Part shown: piece after piece, positions 48,481 to 62,300 of the stretch
How positions within the stretch are numbered: the first letter of the stretch is position 1
How the letters are laid out: each line of letters opens with the position of its first letter
Assembly: GCF_002234675.1 (NCBI RefSeq)
Contig: NC_019880.2
Span: 13,319,756 to 13,383,755 of the forward strand
Length of the DNA: 64,000 nt
From: Oryzias latipes
Taxonomy: Eukaryota; Chordata; Actinopteri; Beloniformes; Adrianichthyidae
Direction: 5' to 3'
Made by a program: the position numbers and the translations under genes
The notes under the pieces: generated by a model
Told to the model about the DNA's origin: nothing
What the model saw: the letters and a program-made list of their open reading frames with translations, nothing else
Databases searched by the model: none

Positions 48481-48557
48481 TACGTCACGGTGACGTAGAA
48501 TCTGCTGATTGGCTGTAGTGCAGGGCGGAAGTGCGTGTACGCCCCACCAGAGGGCTG
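48481..48557 (+). promoter_or_regulatory. gpatch2l: gpatch2l promoter: CRE palindrome, CCAAT, ETS and CTCF-like sites
   Basis: A TATA-less, CpG-rich stretch just before the noncoding first exon. TACGTCACGGTGACGTA (48481-48497) is a palindrome holding two facing CRE half-sites. ATTGG (inverted CCAAT) is at 48508-48512. GGCGGAAGTG (about 48524-48533) is an ETS/GABPA-type site. CCACCAGAGGGCTG (48544-48557) matches the CTCF core. This is the usual make-up of a broadly expressed gene's promoter. Confidence 0.65.
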
Positions 48558-48584
48558 ACAACAAAACAACACGAGCAGAGACAG
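48540..48584 (+). other. gpatch2l: gpatch2l noncoding exon 1, 3' border
   Basis: A consensus donor ACAG|GTGAGT ends at 48584, right after the promoter sites. The next acceptor (TTTCCAG at 50298-50304) opens the first coding exon four bases before its ATG. The transcription start is not determined and the left end given is approximate. A 1.7 kb first intron is inferred. Confidence 0.55.
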
Positions 48585-49316
48585 GTGAGTATCACAATAC
48601 CGTGAACTCCTTTTATTGCTCGCGGTTCGTTGTCGGAGCGGCTGCGTGAGCTGTATGCGTGAGACCGGTCGGCGGGCGAACAAACGGCTAGCTTTGCTGA
48701 CATTGAGGGCGTAGAGCAGTGAGGTGTCCTTGTTGCTGATGTCATGTGTGTGAGCTGTTATGTAACAGACAGCAGCAGTGAGGGACCATCACCATGCAGA
48801 TAGATACTACAACCTGCTGCTGTGCTGTTGTTTTTGCTGCAGTCATGCCGCACAGATTCCCAGCAGTTTTTCTTAGCTAATTAGAAAGACAACGCGATGG
48901 TTTCGCTTTTCCTGATGATAAACAAACGTTCTCAAGGACAACAGCAGTGATCATTGCTCATCCGTGCTAGTAGTAAACCTGTCATTACAAATATGTCTTA
49001 TGTCTTTTCACGTTTACATTCTTCTTTTAAATTTTAACACAAGTAAACATACTAGAGAAAATAAGATAATCTATAATTTATAGCCATGTTGGTTTGCTTA
49101 GCTTAGCATTTTAGATTAGGACAAATACTTGTCGTTTATATTCATTTTCTGCTAAGAAAGCTGCTTTAAATGACAGCAGATGAGATCATCATACCATCAA
49201 AAGAATGGAGAAACATAATACAGACAGGAGCTGCTATGTTGGCTTAGCTCTCGGGCTGCATACGAGAAAAACTCACTATGTGCGATATTTGTGATCATTA
49301 TGAATGATGACGATAT

Positions 49317-49380
49317 CAGAATCATTTATTGACATTATAATAGCAAATTGCAATGGAATTTTGATCAGCTCTGGGAAATA
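49317..49380. repeat. Short repeat fragment, gpatch2l intron 1
   Basis: The stretch CAGAATCATTTATTGACATT followed by CAAATTGCAATGGAATTTTG resembles the end of a common fish repeat (TTTATTGTCATT ... AATGAAATTTTG) also seen at 16247-16318. Diverged. Confidence 0.35.
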
Positions 49381-49455
49381 TAGGGATACAGAAGGCATCA
49401 ATGTGCAAAGATACACGTGATGCATGAGCAGTTAGCAAAACAAAAAACATTTTTT

Positions 49456-49515
49456 TTTAATTTAACCTTTATTTAACCAGGTAAGCCATTAAGAACATGT
49501 TCTAATTTACAATAA
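49456..49515. repeat. Repeat fragment with TTTATTTAACCAGGTAAG
   Basis: The block AATTTAACCTTTATTTAACC followed by AGGTAAGCCATTAAGAACA is a familiar, abundant word set in teleost interspersed repeats. Only one end is recognisable. Not assigned to a family. Confidence 0.45.
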
Positions 49516-50308
49516 AGACAACTAATACATTGTTTCCATTTCACTGTAATGGTTTTATTTAAATGAAAGTCAACATATCTTAAATTGAACTTCAAATGAC
49601 CTCTCGTCTTCACATGAGGCAGGAATCTAACATTAAAGGGCTGCTTTTCATTGGTGAAATATTTAAAAAGCTCTGTTTGATTCACCTGCTATGAGATTGT
49701 ATTCACATGTATATAAACACTAAAGGTAACCATTTATCCCATAAACTGGGATAACTGATGATGTAAATATATGTAGTCCAAGAAATGTCTTTTTTATCTC
49801 CTGTTGTAAATAATATTTGATTAAAACTTCTAGCTTTTCCCACAATAACATAATTTACATGTTTTTCTTAAATTCATTTGTCTCTCATGTTACCAAGAAT
49901 ATAATTATTAACGATATATACAATTAGCTAACCCTATATTATCGGTTCTTTGTGCTGACTGTTTTAATTGAAAAGTGTCAACACAAATGTGTTTAGAAAT
50001 CCCATTTGCTGTCAAAATGAACGGATGTGTAAAAAGCATGGGAATAATAAATGTCATTTTTGTATAAGTACAAGCTACTTTACTTTTGAGGACCTTGTCT
50101 TTTATAGAGTGTTAGTTTGTCTTTTCATACAAAATGATTTTGCTCTAGGCTCTTCAGCATTTGCTTCCTTTTTGAAAATATTATGTTTTTTCATAAAAGA
50201 CAACATAGACACCATATCTAATCCAGACAACAATGTTACAGTTTATGCTAATTTGGCGGTCACTGCAGATTTTAACCGTCTTTTGCTGTGTCAGTCATTT
50301 CCAGCACT

Positions 50309-53300
50309 ATGATGGATGAGCTGGTGCAGGACCTGGTGTCAGCTCTGGAACAGGCCTCAGAGCCGAATAAGCTGGGGGAGCTGTGGGAGGAAATGGTCCT
50401 GAGTCCACTGCAGCATCGGCGACAGATCCGACGCCGCAGGGGACGCAAGAAATTTCACGAATCCTCCCTTTATCCATTGTTTGCCAGAAGATGCTGGATT
50501 GACGCCTCGGAATCCAGTTTAGATGAAGCTAAAGACTTCAGGGAGAACTCGTCCTTCACTTTTCCTGCATCGGTGGCCAACTGCAGTGACTCTGACGACA
50601 TGTCTGCTACCAACCACTGGTCATCACTTGTGGGGGGCTCAGTTAGGACGAGGCAGCCCTCTTGGCCAGAGTCTGACTCCTTCACCGAGAATAATCCAGG
50701 ACGGCCACTCAGGAGGCGGAGGAAGGTGAAGCGTATGACTTCCGGGGTGACCTACAGGCTGCAGCAGAAGCTAACAGTGTCAGAGGTGGATCGCAAACAG
50801 AGGCACAGACCGCCTAAGGTACACCGTCTCTCGGGATCCAAGCGAAGATCTGGTGGCTGGATGAAGAACGAGAGACAGAGTGAAGGAGGCAGACTGCTGG
50901 GGAAGAAGTGCTGGAAAAGGAAGATGACGAAGGAGCACAGAGACGCTGCTGATGAGAACATGTCTGAAGGGTAATCTAAAATCCTTCTGGTCCTTTATGA
51001 AACATTTCCATATTTATCACTTCAAATGAATTCACATTTGTGAAACACTTTTAGCAGAAATGAGCATGTTTAAATTCAATATAATCCTTTGAACAGTTTC
51101 TTTCTAAAATTAAAATGATATCTTTTTCTATTTTAGACAGTAGCAAAGAAACAATAGAACCCTTGGTATTATTTGTATTGAAAATCCTTATTATTAGTAT
51201 TCAGAAGGCCTTCAAACTAGTTCAAAAGGGGAATATCCCGATGAAGTCCCTTCTGTAGTCTTGAGCTCATATTCAAAAGTTAATAATCATCTTTGTGTCC
51301 TCTATCCTTGCGTCTGAAAGGATCACCAGGGAGCCACCTTTGATAGTTTGGCCTCCGGGCATCTCATCGCTCATTATTTCCTTTTGAAAAATATGGTCAC
51401 AAATAAATACGTGACTTGGAGTGGTATTGATTTGTTTGGAGTAAATTCCAATCTTTGTTGGGGTAATTAAAGCTGTGATCCCTGGTGGTGTCGAAGTGCG
51501 TAGTCTCGCATAGATTTAACCCAGAAAGCCAAAATTGAATCTCAAACTTTTAAAAGAAAACATCACATCATCGTAAAGCATGAAAGGTTTTATTTAAACA
51601 AATTATAAGCCAGTAATGACCAGTTTTTTTTTTTTCAAATATGCAGTTACACTGTATATGAAGTATAGAAAAAGACAAATACTCTATATACAGTCGGTCA
51701 GTCACATCTTAACATTTTGGTTTTTTTAGCTTTGACCACCTAGTTTAAAGGATTTCCACTGCTTAGCCCATTATCTGGTAATCACATAAAACACAGGGGA
51801 AAAAACACTTAAAGAAAGCCATAATGGGACAGAGAAACCTTTACATCTTCTGGTTTAATTTGTGCTGACCTCTCCAGCCTCTAAACGGCACTTGTTTTCT
51901 TACTTTATGGAAAAATCAATAGCCGTTCTGACAGAAAACAGCTCCGGAGAAGAAATAAATGGGAGCGCCATGGCACGCTGTCAATCATTTCTTACTTACC
52001 CAACGCCAACACTCTTGATTGCTGCTTAGTAGACTGCCACTCTGTACTGAGGGCAGAACAATCTGGGGGTTAAGCCTTGTGGAGGGAAGGGATGTGAACA
52101 AATGTCAGCGGTGATGAGGGGTCCACAGTGGTACAACAGCAGTATTTTTACTCAAAGAGTGAATGGTCCATTAGATGTCAGACACAGACGCCGCGTTTCG
52201 GAATCACTTTTTTGGTCTTTGCTCATTCCGTGAACCTTTTTCATTTGGAGTTTGAAAACTGTGCCCCCTCCTCAAGGTCACTCCCCTTATGTTCGCTCTG
52301 CGCGGAGCGTTGCCTTCAGCCACCCAAGTGCAAGGAGAGCAGATGCTGGAGCTCCAGTTGGGTTTCACATCCTTGATTAGACCTGGCTCAGCCTGCTGGC
52401 GCCGAGGCCACCTGGCACCCAGGCTGGCCCGTCGAGCAGGCCTCACCTGTGGGTAGTGGTCGCCCCGTGCCCGGCCTCTGTCTCCAGCTGTTTGCTGTTT
52501 CTGTTGACTTCTTAGGGGGAAACAAAAAATCCACTCCAAGCTCCTTCAGCTGTATCTTGCTGTAGTCTGGATTTGGAGAAGTTTTTTGGAAGGCACTGGA
52601 GCTTTTGTTGAAGTTAATTTTCATAAATCTCTGAGACAAATCCAATTACTGCAGCTCAGGGAGGGTGGGATAACCTTATAATCAGGCACCCATGGAAGAG
52701 GGCATGGATTTGGGTTGGGGCGGCTTGTTTGAAGAGCCCACAGATCCATTGTTATCAGCACTTTGCCCCCCTCCAACTCTCCTCTTCTTTATTCCTCTGC
52801 AGAATGAGCCAAGGCTCAATAAATGGCGGCTTGCCTGTAATCTCTCTGCAAACTGATCTGCCTCTCCCAGGAGCTGAGGATTATATCCTAATGATTAGTG
52901 CTCATTTGGATACTGTGTTTTGCTTCACCCTTTTAGCTCCTATGGAGACATAAAGACCATGCATGGAGTTTGGTTCATCCCTAAACACTGTCATTTTTGC
53001 CCTTGCCTTTGTTTCCCTCCAAAAACCAATCATGCATTTTTCATACACGAGTCATCCTGACTGGTTGCATCAACAAGAGACAAAACCAACCATACTTGCT
53101 GACTTTTGTTATCAAATTAGCGTCAAGTCAACCTAGCATGCATTTCTTTTGAAGCCGCGGTACCTTGAGTAAGCCAGGTATTCAAACCTTGACTACAGTC
53201 AAAACCTTTTGCGATGACACCACAGCATCACATGGAGATAAAGTATACCAGAACAGCTGCTGCCATGACTCAACTTTCAAATGAATGCTGTGGGTGATAA

Positions 53301-56300
53301 AAATGTCCCCTGTAGCTTATCTTAGTTCTAAATTAAAACAGAAAAATAACGCAACTTCACATCCGCCTTGAAAATTCTATTTGGTAGAGGTGATTAGATA
53401 TGCTTCCATGTGCAAAAAGTCTTTAAGAGGATGTTCTCTCATGCAAAGCAGATATAAGAGTTTTTTTTAAAATGCATATAGGTCAAGGTCTCCAAACATG
53501 CAACAAAAAAAGTTGAAAGTTTATCAATAAATTCATTACAGACCATTTCTGCAGCAAAAAAGATTAAAATAATATCTTTTTGTCTTTAAGCTATTGAGGT
53601 CGTCTTTTTTCAGTTACTGGGTGTTCTAAGTGGACTGCAAAAGCTGCAATGCTGTATTCAGCAAAATCTGCACGCTTTTATTCTATTCTATCGCAATTAC
53701 AGTAAGGCATTTACAGCATTAAGATCTGTGCAAAATGTACTTTCTGCTAAGAGTGACTGATAGGCCAGGACAGTCCAAGATGCTAGTTTTTACATGAATA
53801 GGTTGCAGTTTAAGAAAGAAATTATCTTTGATCCCACGAAAAATAAGAATATCAATTGTATTTATCAATTATTAGGTGGTGTTTAGTATAAACAGTCTCA
53901 TACCTGTCAAACCCTGGTTTAAGGGATTTCACTTCACTTTTTTAATGTGGATTAAATAACAAATTATTGTTAATTTGTCTGATTTCTCTGCACACATTCT
54001 ATCTAATTAGCTGCAAAAGCATTTTTTATACTGCTCATCTGAAATGAACAGCTTGTTAGTTTGTGATCTAGCTTGTGTCCTCTGCTGGTAGTGGAGAGCG
54101 TGCGTCCCACATTAGATCTCATATGTCCAGAGATGGGTTATTTCAGAGTGATCTAGAGAATCAGTCTTAGGAGACAGAATTTAGGGGGTTGGATGGGGGT
54201 GGCAGGACAGTTCGGGTCTGCGAGGTTAAGCCAGACGTCTTCCAGATTCCCCAGAGTGGCCTGCTTCCCTCTCACATCTGCTTCTTGTGGTTGTTCAGGG
54301 AGATGATGGAGGACCATCTGGCCAGGGGTTGCACATGGACGTTTGCCTGATCCTGCCATTACTTGGAGGCTTGTGCAATATGGCAAAGCACTGGATCAGC
54401 GTCTATCTGACCCTCCAGCCTTTTCCCTTTAAGCAAGGTCAGGGATGATAAACAGGAAGCGGATTAAAATGCATTTAAGACAAATGAGCTTTCTTTCGTC
54501 TGTATGGTGATTGGTCTCGTTTGAAAGGAAATATGCTGACTTTCACATCAACAAATCCTCTAACCTTTTGTGAATTATTTTTGGACCAAACAGTGGTTTT
54601 AAATGATTTCAAAACGTCAGAATAATATGTAAAGATTATGAGTCTGACAGCTCTTGTTTATATGCCACCCTTAAATTCTTCAAAGGTCCCGCTCTCCAGC
54701 GGCTGAGGTGTGAGAAAGACAGTGAAACCTGCAGCCAGATGAGCGGCAGGGGCACAGAGAGCACGGAGGGAATGGATTAGGGCTTCGCCTGAGGGCGTGT
54801 GTGTGCGAGGGGGGGCAGCCGCCGAGCATTAGAGGCAGTCCGGACAGCAGATGTCGTCCGGTTGTTGTGTGGAAGCGGTGGCATGTCTGTGGGTCGGTGT
54901 GTGTGAGGGGCACACCCAGAGGGAGGGGCAGGCAGGGGAATGTGTTTCTCTGCTGCTGTCATCCTTCACAACGCAAGCCAGATTAGATTGGAGCTGACAG
55001 CGGAGGATATTCAATTAGATTGTTCATGTCACTCAGTGGCTTCGATCAGAGTCTCTCCTGATGCCTTTGTGTTTGCCGTCGCAACAAGGGAAAAAAAAAA
55101 AAACGCAGCACACTCTGTCTTTTTGTGTCATTTCCATTTACGCTGACCTCCAGCTCCCATCTTCTTCATTATTTTATTATTGAATGCTACATGTTAAATA
55201 TTGACATTACAGGGGCATGTAAATGTTTGATTTACATTGTTCACTTTTCAGATGTTCTAACATTGTCTGACCTCAAGAGCCCATCAGCTTTGAGATGACA
55301 AATCAAAGCAGAGTTCTTCATCGTCGAATGTCATTGATAATTAAGAAGCGGGTCACTTAGAAAGGGTCTGGGTTTTTTTTGGTTTGCAGGGAAACCAGCA
55401 GTACCTGCAGCAGTGACCCAGGCCTGTTCACCAATGATGAAGGAAGACAAGGTAAAATGCTCTACAGTCGATTAGATTTGGACCATTCGCAGCTCACAGG
55501 AAAAACCTTTCCTTCCATGTAGTGGAAGATGACACATTGTCAAGTTGGACAGTGCTCTGATCAGCCAGGGGAATGCTGAGTCGAAGGAGGGATGCTTGGC
55601 TTCAGTGGGCTGGTTGCCGGGCACCCAGGCGACTCTAATAAGACGTTGTCATGTCGTGGTAATGAGCGCTGAAGCCTTTGGTAATCTCATTAGCCATGGT
55701 GGGCCCAGGCGCACTCTGATTTAACAGTTGTCACTACACCTTGACTGTGAGAGGCATGGTTCCTGTGTGTGCTCCGCTGACTGACAGGTCGAAAAGGCTT
55801 TTCACAGTCTGGGGAGGAAACTGTGTCTGGAGGAAAACATCTTCTGCACAATAAAATCCCAACTGTTAAAATTTCACACACCGTTAATGAATGAGCTTGC
55901 TATTTATTTAAAAGTCACGATTTGTGTTGATTGAATACATCTAAATAGCACTTAGTGAATTTAATTTTAAAGATAAGCAATTTAGCTTGAGTGTTACACC
56001 AGGAGTACTGGAGCTATAGCAAGGAGCATGCTACCCATAACACCCTAATACTGCATTCATATTTGCAGGTGATGATGAGCAGAGCGACTGGTTCTTCGAA
56101 GGGGACTGTGGAGTTGGGACGGGGGTTGCTGGCTTGTTGCCCAACTGGGACTCTGACAACCAGCTCTCCCTGGAGGAAAGACATGCTTCTCCAAAATTCC
56201 TGCAGGCTTCAAGGCTCTCTGACAGAGGTTTCACAGGCTGTCCTTTCCTTAATGCAAAATATTAATCAATATACTTAGGGTCATGTGATTGCAGAAGTTA

Positions 56301-59300
56301 ATTTAGAGTGGCAAAAAATGCTCTGACACAAATATATATTTGTTGTTAGTGGGAAATCAACTAAGACATTTTTCAGACTATAGAATAAGTATTTTATGAA
56401 TTGAAACCATCTACAGGACTACAATATTGAACCAAACAATATTGATGGTTCTGGAATTTTGTTTTTTTTCTCAATCTTTCCGTTTTATTATGTCCAATGC
56501 AGTTTAGGGTAAAGAGTAGACCATCTGAATTGATGGATTTTATTTTCAATCCAAAAATGTTGATTCTGATTTTTAGACTTCTGAGAATTTACAGTTTGGG
56601 GTATTTTTGTGTGTGGGATGAGCTTCAGCAAATTACAGCACAAGTTTATGGGAAAGTATACTTTGATATGACAGCACAAGTCTGACTAATATTTAGCCCC
56701 TAAATGTCTGTGTATGCCATTCATGAATATGCTTTTAGGGGAAAGATAGTCTCAATACCCAGATTTGGACTTTTATAGGTTTGGTAAAACATCTTAGTAA
56801 GTTGTTTTGTACCTTTTCAGGGTATCATTCTCGTGTCAAACCTAGTTCATCGGCTTGCTGTATCAGGAGGGACCGGAGGCGGCATCCCAGGAAGGTTTGA
56901 GAATGCTTAAGTTTTCTTTAGTGTTACTCCAAGTGCTGCCCAAAAATTAAATGTTTTCCTTTTGTTTTTATGTATTGTCCTTGAAACAGGATAACAACAT
57001 GCCAGTATTTGTAGAAAGACTGAGACACTTCTCCCAAGATCCTTTGCAGCGAGAGTAAGTACTCGAAGGCTGTTTCTTGACAAAGCTTTCCAAAATCCAT
57101 TTGTTTCCTTAAAAACTTGATTTTCTCTTTCTAGCTTTTGGCTGCCTTCCGTTGGAAAACGAGGACGAAGCCAGGTATTCATCTAAAGCACTCCTTCTTA
57201 ATTCTCATTAATAAGTGATAAAATCTAAATAGTGCTTAAACCTTTCATTTGCAGTTGAAGCCTTTCTGCCCCATACCAGTGTGTCCTGTAGACGTGATGT
57301 CAGAGGGCCCTCATCTCAGATGTTCTTCTGTCTTCAGAAACAGGTACATGAAGCGACATGTTAGTTAAACCAAGTAGCTTCTTAGCGGTTTATTAGAGAC
57401 AGTCTTCAGCCATGTCTGTCCAAACAGGTTAGACAGAAGGTCAGGAGGAAGGTCAAGGACAGGAGCTCTCTGGGCCCACCAGAGCTCAATATTTCAAAGA
57501 TCTGCTCTGAAAAGTTCTTTTAAGCCAGTGATGTCAAACGCAAATAAACATTAAGCTCATTTTTTTTCAAAAATTGCATGAATAAATGACTGTTCTGGTT
57601 AATTGTTTATTAAGAAGTTGAAAATAGCCTTTTGTATAAGTTCAACCTGAAATTAAGAAAGCCTGCAAAACCATAACAACATTAAACATAAATTGGGTAA
57701 TTTGTAGTGATCAGGCCAAACTTTCACCTGCTTTAATCCAATAGGACTTCACGCCAAATCAAATTAGTTTTTGTTCCCTTGTTTATTGTGGGAATCACGT
57801 TCTAAAAATAACCCGCAATAGGTGACATGCATAGATGCTTTAAAGGGCCTTTATCGTGCTTTTCTTAAACCTTTCAGGCTAGACTATATCCATCTATATG
57901 ATAATATATTACCTTTGGCACAGTAAAGAACAATTTTTTAATGAAATATTGGTTATTTCCTACCAGGAAGTAACACACTCTATCCCTGAGGCACCGCATT
58001 TTGCTCCTTGTGGGTGCCGCCCATTTCATGACGTCATCCTTGAGCCGGCCTCTGCAGCATTTCTGCGTTTCATGCACGAAAGCGAACAACATCTGAACTT
58101 TTGCATTGATTTACATATTGTGCATATAAAAATAAACGGGTTGTGCCGGCAGCTCTAACGCCATTTGGAAGGGGCTGTTCCTCACTTTCATGTGTATAAT
58201 TGCAATAACCCGCTCGTTTTCGTGGGTTGGGAGGGGTTGGCGTTTAGAGTGAGGGTTTTTAGATGACTACTCAGAAATGTGTGAATGGATCAAAATATTA
58301 CCTTTGGGGTTGTTTTTTTGTGAGGAATTAACATTATGATACACTTCAAAGCTCAAAAAGTTGATTTTTAATGATATAAGCCCTTTAAGGATATGATAAC
58401 CCCTCACTATACACTAAATACACAAACATTTTCACACGTGTCTCTGTTGTTTTAACTCTCAAAGCTCAAACTGTAACAGAAAAAGTAAGTCCAAAATCAT
58501 AGAATGGAACCAAAGATCCACTTGCTATTGAAGAATCATGTAAAAGTGGGAACCTGAACGCATTCTGTACAGGAGCTGTGGCACGGAGGAGTTTGATTAA
58601 CATCATCAACAGCCATTCCAGACGTGAAACCGTTTAACAGTGCTGTTATAAGATAAAAAATCAAAAAAAGCATGCAAAATTAAACTGAAAAATATGCGCA
58701 AGACTGCAAAAAATGAACTGCAATATAGTGAAGAAACACTGTATATGCATCAACACTGATGAGGCTGCTTGGATAAAGGGCAAAAAGAAGACAATAAATG
58801 CCAATGCCATGACTCCGCTTCAGGACATGTGCAGGAAGTCGATGCTTTGGACGGATCAAATTAGTAAATTCCCTAAATGTATTTGAGCGAAAATCTTGGC
58901 TAGCTGAATAATAAATGTACATAGATCGACAGGTTCATAGTTTGTGTTTGGAAGAAACTTAATTTGATTTAATTTTTTGATTTAATTAATTTGAAATAAT
59001 ACCCTACTCTTTGCATTTTCATGAAATATTGTTGATGTTTGAGCTCATTGAGCTTTAATGAACTGAAGTTAAAGCCACTATTCAAATTTTTTTTTAACTC
59101 TGTTAGTTTTCAAGGACAGGGCCTTCAAAAAACTTTATTTGTTTCAGATTTAAATCCCCACAATTGTGGGAATGCACGGGAACATGAAAAAAAAAATCTA
59201 GAAGATATTTGTCAAAGCAGCGCACTGCTCTCAGTCATCCCAGGAACCTCTGGATCTACATGGGGCTTGTTAAAAAAACAGAGCGGCCCTTTTGGCCTCA

Positions 59301-62300
59301 AGACTGTGGGATTCCTCATTGTGTTGTTCCTACTTTGCCTATTTATGGTGCATTCTTAATTTAGTTTCACACAGACTCCCTCTCAGGAACTCTCTCTTGG
59401 GTAATTTTCACAGCACTCCAGCATTTCTTGATGATGGGCAAAAACACAACTGCTACGAAAAGCCCCCCGACTTCTTAGGGCTTTCTTTTCTAAACTGGCC
59501 CTTTCTTCTCTACCTGAAAGGTTCCTTCAGATTCCAGTTTAAGGCATTGTGAATACTAATTTCTTCTATTAAAAAGCCCTCATATCCCTGCCATGCTCTC
59601 ATTTGAATAACTGACTCGGGGGAGATCTCTTAATTCCTTTATAGTGGGATTCAAGACCCTTCACTTCAAAAAGTATAAATCATACTCCCAAATGAATGAG
59701 GGAGAGAGAGAGGGGGGGTTGATGAGAGAGCTTCTGATGTGTTCCGTTGGACGCCACGAGCTGAATCTATCTCCCCGAGCTGTTCAAATCCAATCTCCAG
59801 TGAGCTGGCTGCTTTGTCCTCACGACCCAGCACAGCACTCATGCACTCTCCTGGTTCATCCAAGTTCAGCTGCATACAAACAAACGATTGTTCCTTGAAA
59901 GAAATTATAAAGGAAAATCTTCACCTACAAAATTGAAAATATTCATTTTGACTTGTTTTTAATTTCATTGTTATTTCGAGGTAGCTTAATATTTTCCTCA
60001 AACATTTTTTTAAAAGAAAAAACTAATTAAAAAAGTAGATTAAGGCCTTATGTAATCTCCCTTTCAATGTATAGATTGTTTCTTGACTGTCCAGTTTTCT
60101 CCAATAGTATAAGAATACAAATAAACTAGATTGAGTCCCAAGTACAAAATGCCTCAAATAGGAAGACAGTTTCCTTTTACTTTAAGGACAGCATTTTGAC
60201 ACTAGGTTAAGGTTAAAATTTAGAACAAAGTAACAAATTTTATGTTCCTCCTTGCTTTTTATTATTATTATTTTTACCAGCCCTCAAAACTGCACAGTAA
60301 ATATGGTAATTGTCTTTTGTGTTGGAGATTTCCGTCTTGATTGGCCTTGTTAGGTCTACATGAGCCATGTTAACCATGTTCCAACAAGTGTTTTTGTTTG
60401 GTGGTTCCACATATTTATTCACTTTCAGAAAAGTTTTTGTGAAATCTTATCCTGCCATGTTAGTTTTGGTGAGTAAGTTAAAAAATTGGCCATAAAAAGC
60501 TGTAAATCAGCTGTTTGGACACTAGTGGGTCACATGATCTCCAGTTTTATCCATCTTTATTTACCGTCAGTGTGTGTGACCCAAACATACTGATAACAAT
60601 ATGGAAAAACAAAGCAGCAACTAGGGAAGAACAGAAAAAATACTAGAGAAATAACATTTTGCCGCATAAGACAATAGAATTATTAGTAGCTGCTAGCTGT
60701 GAAATATTAGAACAGTTCAACCTGCTGTTTTTGTCAACCGTCTCTTCCTCTGATTATTAACTTTCTCCGTGTGTGTATCTGTGAATCCGGATGCAGTTTA
60801 GACCAAGTTCTTTTTATTTATTTTTTTGCTTTAAATTTTCATCTGTACCAGGACGAGAGATGATGACTTTTTTTTGTATCAATATTTTTTAATTCCCTTG
60901 TACCTGAGACTTGCTGTATTTGGCTGAAAAATGCTCGGGGGCCGAGAGGCGCGTTAAAATGCATAACTATCTCCCACCTGAGCCGGGCAGCGGCAGCTTT
61001 TATCTATTGACTTATTTATTTCTAAATGACACTCGCGCTGTGAGATAAATCATAGTCTAACGCCACTCTATACCCAGTTTTCATTTTAATTGTAAGATCA
61101 CAGTGTCAGCAGTTAGTATATTGGTGTGAGTGGCCTATTGATTATTGATTTGGAGCTATTGATTATGTCCCCTGGAGACCCTAATCCTTTTTGATTCATT
61201 TGAATACCTCTATTAATCTTGAGATCCTCCTCACACCTGAAGCACCATGTATCCTAATGAAAATAGATGGCCACTTTGTAAGTGCAAATTTTCACTCTTC
61301 TTCTTTTTTTGATTTATTTTTGTTTAATTGAGGTATTTGGTTTTGGACGTAGGCACCAAAATTACAATTGACCTAGTGTCAGTGCTGCTTTGCACTGCAC
61401 CCAAAGGGACTTGGTTGCATTTAAAAGTGTCTCATTTGACCTGAAAAATCCATCCTGGATGCTTTTTTTTTTCTCTTTGTGTCCTTGTGTCTTTGATAAA
61501 ATTTACTTGGTGACAATCTTCACTCCTTCTTGCTCGATTCTTTCTTTGTGCATCGCCTCAAAGTCAAGCTTTGATTTCTTAACAAACTTTCAGTGAGTTT
61601 GGGCGCAAACATCTGTCAAGCTGTGAAAGCTGGAGAAGTAACAGATGTTAACGAACGACGATGCATATTTTTATTTTTTTTTTGTCTACTCTGCATTCTT
61701 ATAAGAAGCCCTTCACTTCCTGCTCTGGTTAATGAGCCAGCTGATAGTATTCTGGTGTTTGATTAGCATTGTGCTGTGTGCCTCAGTGGGCTTCATGGAT
61801 GCTCTGTAACACTGAAAGGTTCTCCTTCAAGAGACCAGACACCCCTGTACGTCATATTCCTAAAGCATAGGGAAAAATGGTGGGATGGACCTCCCTGCAG
61901 TAAGAGAAAATGCGTTTGGTTATAGCTGTTAATACCACAGGTGTGTGTCCTGAAATAATGCCATGTTTAAATGTGGATCGATTTGGAATTAAAAAGTTAG
62001 TTTGCAGAGATTTACTGTGGGGAGTTTAATGTCTGAGCTCTTTATCAGGGGAGCAAATGGCTGGTTATGTGCTGTTCGACAGAGGTACAATTGAGGGATC
62101 GATAGACGCATGATTTACTAACTGGAGTACAGGTAATCAATAAGTATAAAGGTAAATGAAATATGCATTACTGGGATTTTATTAGAGAAGGGTAGCAGGG
62201 AGAAAATAACGGTCAGGCCATTTATTTTTATATCTATTGATTATACAACATAGGGACTTTGCTCAAAGTGTGCCCTGAACAGCTCTCAACACCCAGCGCC

